A stretch of 7,558 bases of DNA from Candidatus Parvarchaeota archaeon (GTDB lineage Archaea; Nanobdellota; Nanobdellia; Parvarchaeales; Parvarchaeaceae). Shown piece by piece: positions 5,371-7,558 of the stretch. Position numbers and translations under genes: made by a program. Numbering within the stretch: the first letter of the stretch is position 1; each line of letters starts with the position of its first letter. The DNA lies in the NCBI GenBank assembly GCA_030044235.1, contig JASHWD010000045.1, forward strand, positions 1-7,558, written 5' to 3'. Under the pieces are notes generated by a model. The model was not told the origin of the DNA. It did no database searches and saw nothing but the letters and a program-made list of their open reading frames with translations.

Positions 5371-5709
5371 ATGAAAGAGGAAAAGAGCGAGGGCTTGAAG
5401 TTCTATCACGTAGGGAAAGTAATAAAGGTTATCGAGCCGAAAAGCGGAAAGAATTTTGATCATAAGAAAAAGGCAGTATTAGAAATGTGGGATAATAACA
5501 TAATAACCTGCGAAGTCGGCCAAGCTAATCTAAAAGACGGCGATTTCGTTCTTGTTAAATTCAATGGGATAGTGCAAGGCAATAATAATATATTTATGAA
5601 TCCGGCTCAAGTTACAGACGTTCTTTCGCAAGAAGCAGGAGAACAGGTCTGGAGAAGTTACAAGGGCTTCTATGAAAAGGCAAAACCATCCCATCCTTTG
5701 ACCGGATAG
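5371..5709 (+). CDS. Small beta-rich protein (possible OB/SH3-like barrel), 112 aa
   Basis: No family is recognised with confidence. Residues 10-70 read as a run of beta strands: FYHVGKVIKVIEP, KKKAVLEMWDNNIITCEVG, then ANLKDGDFVLVKFNGIV. The Gly-Asp turn before a hydrophobic strand is common in OB-fold and SH3-like barrels that bind nucleic acid or other ligands. After an NNN turn the C-terminal 35 residues (NPAQVTDVLSQEAGEQVWRSYKGFYEKAK) look helical. The only Cys is at 47. The ATG at 5371 fits the shared TATA element for leaderless initiation. The next gene begins 3 bp after its stop, so the two are almost certainly co-transcribed. A link to metal transport is plausible from this position only. 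Confidence 0.8.
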   Translation: MKEEKSEGLKFYHVGKVIKVIEPKSGKNFDHKKKAVLEMWDNNIITCEVGQANLKDGDFVLVKFNGIVQGNNNIFMNPAQVTDVLSQEAGEQVWRSYKGFYEKAKPSHPLTG

Positions 5710-5712
5710 GTT

Positions 5713-6852
5713 ATGCTAGAGAATTCGATTTTTGAAAAGATTTTCAATAAAGAAAGTTTGCATTATTCTATATATTCTAAACTAGCAAAGCACGAAAAAG
5801 ACAGGGAATTCAGAGCTAGGTTAAATAATCTAGTAAGACTGGAGAAGAAACATCTCGGCGTCTGGGAAGATATATTAAGATTTTACAATAAAAATCCGGT
5901 CCAAAAGAGATATAGCTTGTATCCAAACCTGTTTCTCTTGCTGAGGTTTTTCTTGGGCAAATCGATAACAGCAAGCACTTTGGAACTTTATGAGGCTTCG
6001 TCCGCAGCCGATTTCCTTAACGTAATAAACATAGTCCCATCACAAAAATTAGACGGCGTTGTGGCCGCAATAACGGATGAACTTTATAACGAAAAGCTCC
6101 GTAGCGAATCCCAGACAGAGAAAGGAATTCTGTCGCACGTAAGAGAGATAGTCTTTGGCATGAACGATGGCCTTGTTGAAGTATTAGCATCGGTTGCAGG
6201 AATAGTCGGTATATATAAGAGTAATATAGTAGCCGCGCTCGCGGGCCTAATAATAGGCATATCCGGTACGCTTTCGATGTCTGTAGGGGCATATCTTTCG
6301 TCTAGGTCAGAAAAGGATGTCTCTCTTTCGGAGTCGATGCGTTTGCAACTAGAACTGGAGGCGGCGAGAGAGCGAGCAGCAAAGGACCTCGGAAAGGCGT
6401 ATAAAAGTTACAAAAATCTTTCCAGGGATTTAGATAACCTAATCAAAAAACTGAAGGTCGCTGGAGACCCATTTTATAAATTATTAGAAAAAGAAAAATC
6501 AAATCCTTTTTTTAGACTTATGGGCAGAGATAAAGCCGTTTTTAGTTCTGGATCTTCTGTGCCTATAAAAGATGCAGCGTATATAGGGGCTTTCTATTTG
6601 CTTGGCGCATTAATTCCGCTTTTAAGTTTCTTTATAGGGAGCGTAATAAATGATTCTGTTTACTTAAACCTTCTGATTTCTCTACTAGCCGCATCAGTAG
6701 CTATAGTCATAACAGCGGCGATGATAGCTGTAAACACGAATGAAAATGTATTGAAGAGAGCGGTTCAGTCATTGATACTGAGCCTAGCAGCTTCAGGCGC
6801 AACGTTCTTTATAGGCAGCCTAGTATCTAGTTATCTTCACGTTGCAGTCTAG
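5713..6852 (+). CDS. Ferritin-like/VIT1 fusion, Fe2+ or Mn2+ transporter
   Basis: The 379-aa protein joins a rubrerythrin-type four-helix domain (about 1-135) to a VIT1/CCC1 transporter. Candidate di-iron ligands are E14, E44-x-x-H47, E91-x-x-E94 and E123, spaced much as in rubrerythrin; the usual final His is absent (N126, E127). The VIT1 part shows FGMNDGLVEVLASVAGI (148-164, D152) and GTLSMSVGAYLSSRSE (185-200, M189). There are five membrane helices at about 146-168, 172-196, 287-310, 316-340 and 350-375, and a Glu-rich cytoplasmic loop at 197-286. VIT1 proteins move Fe2+ or Mn2+ out of the cytoplasm in exchange for protons; ferritin-VIT fusions such as bacterial MbfA export iron, the ferritin domain acting as sensor or oxidase. 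Role: iron detoxification in the cell membrane. ATG 3 bp after the preceding gene; only a weak AGGT precedes it. Confidence 0.9.
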   Translation: MLENSIFEKIFNKESLHYSIYSKLAKHEKDREFRARLNNLVRLEKKHLGVWEDILRFYNKNPVQKRYSLYPNLFLLLRFFLGKSITASTLELYEASSAADFLNVINIVPSQKLDGVVAAITDELYNEKLRSESQTEKGILSHVREIVFGMNDGLVEVLASVAGIVGIYKSNIVAALAGLIIGISGTLSMSVGAYLSSRSEKDVSLSESMRLQLELEAARERAAKDLGKAYKSYKNLSRDLDNLIKKLKVAGDPFYKLLEKEKSNPFFRLMGRDKAVFSSGSSVPIKDAAYIGAFYLLGALIPLLSFFIGSVINDSVYLNLLISLLAASVAIVITAAMIAVNTNENVLKRAVQSLILSLAASGATFFIGSLVSSYLHVAV

Positions 6853-6869
6853 TGAAAAGGAAATCAAAC

Positions 6870-6894
6870 ATTTAGATTTTACAAGAATCTAGAT
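6870..6894 (+). other. Hairpin after the VIT1 gene
   Basis: TAGATT (6873-6878) pairs with AATCTA (6886-6891) around a 7-base loop. With one G-U wobble the stem extends to 9 bp (6870-6878 with 6886-6894). It lies 18 nt past the VIT1 stop and is followed by an AT-rich stretch with a T4 run at 6910-6913. It may mark the 3' end of the VIT1 transcript or be an upstream element of the next gene. Confidence 0.35.
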
Positions 6895-6904
6895 ATACAA
6901 ACAC

Positions 6905-6914
6905 TTAAATTTTA
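6905..6914 (+). promoter_or_regulatory. Likely TATA element of the last gene
   Basis: TTAAATTTTA is centred about 32 bp before the ATG at 6942, so the transcript would have a leader of roughly 6 nt with no Shine-Dalgarno. The 89-bp gap and the preceding hairpin support a separate transcription unit, but the TATA match is weaker than the others. Confidence 0.4.
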
Positions 6915-6941
6915 ATTGGTTTCTATAGATTTACGATAACC

Positions 6942-7553
6942 ATGGAAGAATTAGAGCGGATAATAACAAAGTTCGAGGGCGAGATAGTCGGTGGCAAGGG
7001 CAATATTTACGGGGAAGGCCCGGAGGACACAAAGCACTTTAATATGCTTTATATGCCCCAATCATTAACAGAAGAGAATTGGCTTCAGTCAAGCACAGAA
7101 TTTGATTTCGATGCAGATTATAATTTGTCCGGGATGCGGTTACTTCGTGCAGACAATACGATAGACCTTAATTCGTGCGTAAAGCCACTAGCGAATAAGT
7201 TGGAATTGACGAAGTTTATATATGATCCCAGGTACATTTTTGAACACTACAAGGATAAATTCAAAAAGTCAAGTGAAAGCTCTTTCACGGTAGAACTAGA
7301 CTATAACTTTGGTATAGCCTACCCCAAGACTAAAATAAGATTAAATTTTATCCTAGCACAGAACGAGCTAAGCGGAATAAAAGTCGTCTCTGTTAACCCT
7401 GATGGTAAGGAGTCGCCACATAGCGACATAACCTTCGATTATTCGCACCCGTGGTTGCCGCCGGTTATATTGCCTCTTGACGATGCCGGCGAACCTAAAG
7501 AAGCCAGCGAAGAGGACGAGCAAGTAGATCCTGCACTTGCATGGATGGAATGA
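6942..7553 (+). CDS. Hypothetical protein with acidic C-terminal tail, 203 aa
   Basis: No family is recognised. The N-terminus is a short helix (MEELERIITKFEGEIVGG), followed by a mixed region with aromatic residues and a probable strand pair (STEFDFDADYNLSGMRLL). A central part has several alternating strands: SFTVELDYNFGIAY, KTKIRLNFILAQ, GIKVVSVN, then DITFDYSHPWLPPVILPL. These suggest a beta-sheet or sandwich domain. From about 179 to 197 the tail is strongly acidic (DDAGEPKEASEEDEQVD), probably disordered. There is one Cys (79), no signal peptide and no membrane segment. It is complete in the window, with TGA at 7551-7553. Confidence 0.8.
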   Translation: MEELERIITKFEGEIVGGKGNIYGEGPEDTKHFNMLYMPQSLTEENWLQSSTEFDFDADYNLSGMRLLRADNTIDLNSCVKPLANKLELTKFIYDPRYIFEHYKDKFKKSSESSFTVELDYNFGIAYPKTKIRLNFILAQNELSGIKVVSVNPDGKESPHSDITFDYSHPWLPPVILPLDDAGEPKEASEEDEQVDPALAWME

Positions 7554-7558
7554 TTTTT
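7554..7558 (+). terminator. Oligo-T tract at the window end
   Basis: Five T residues directly follow the last stop codon and run into the window edge, so the full length is unknown. Oligo-T on the coding strand is the archaeal termination signal. Confidence 0.3.

Noticed and set aside
5070..5459. Plus-strand 129-aa ORF
   Set aside because: It overlaps two better-supported genes and the shared promoter; its composition (Cys, Arg and Phe clusters) is that of a shadow frame.
6017..6292. Minus-strand 91-aa ORF
   Set aside because: It lies opposite the conserved VIT1 membrane region and has a shadow-frame composition.

Overview
The window looks archaeal. Most genes lack a Shine-Dalgarno sequence and instead have an AT-rich TATA-like element centred about 25-27 bp before the start codon, the layout of archaeal leaderless mRNAs. 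The protein families fit: an archaeal-type beta-CASP metallo-beta-lactamase ribonuclease, a YVTN beta-propeller surface protein, a minimal RIO/Bud32/InaA-like kinase and a ferritin-VIT1 fusion. Base composition is moderately AT-rich and gene packing is tight, with no intergenic gap over about 155 bp. The many proteins without a recognisable family would suit a poorly sampled lineage such as a DPANN-type archaeon, but that placement is a guess.

Layout. Positions 1-648 hold the C-terminal part of a secreted or surface protein (+). A leaderless promoter then drives 721-2280 (+): a membrane-anchored seven-bladed YVTN propeller followed 9 bp later by an unknown 161-aa protein. The beta-CASP ribonuclease (3611-2322, -) converges on this unit and is divergent from a small kinase (3738-4295, +). 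The 126-bp gap between those two carries two promoters and two dyads, one of which encloses the kinase TATA box. The kinase seems to continue in the +1 frame past its stop. On the minus strand lie a coiled-coil protein (4793-4353), the only gene here with a strong Shine-Dalgarno, and an unknown helical protein (5318-4947). The latter is divergent from a two-gene plus-strand unit: a small beta-rich protein (5371-5709) and a ferritin-like/VIT1 iron or manganese transporter (5713-6852). The last gene (6942-7553) is an unknown protein with an acidic tail.

The genes suggest a cell-surface module at the left, RNA processing and signalling in the middle, and metal homeostasis at the right. There is no sign of a mobile element, CRISPR array, tRNA or rRNA. 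The strongest unusual signals are regulatory. One palindromic TATA octamer at 5341-5348 lies exactly 26.5 bp from the start codons of two divergent leaderless genes. A near-perfect 24-bp dyad at 3691-3714 encloses the kinase TATA box. I see no clear multi-gene novel defence or metabolic system.
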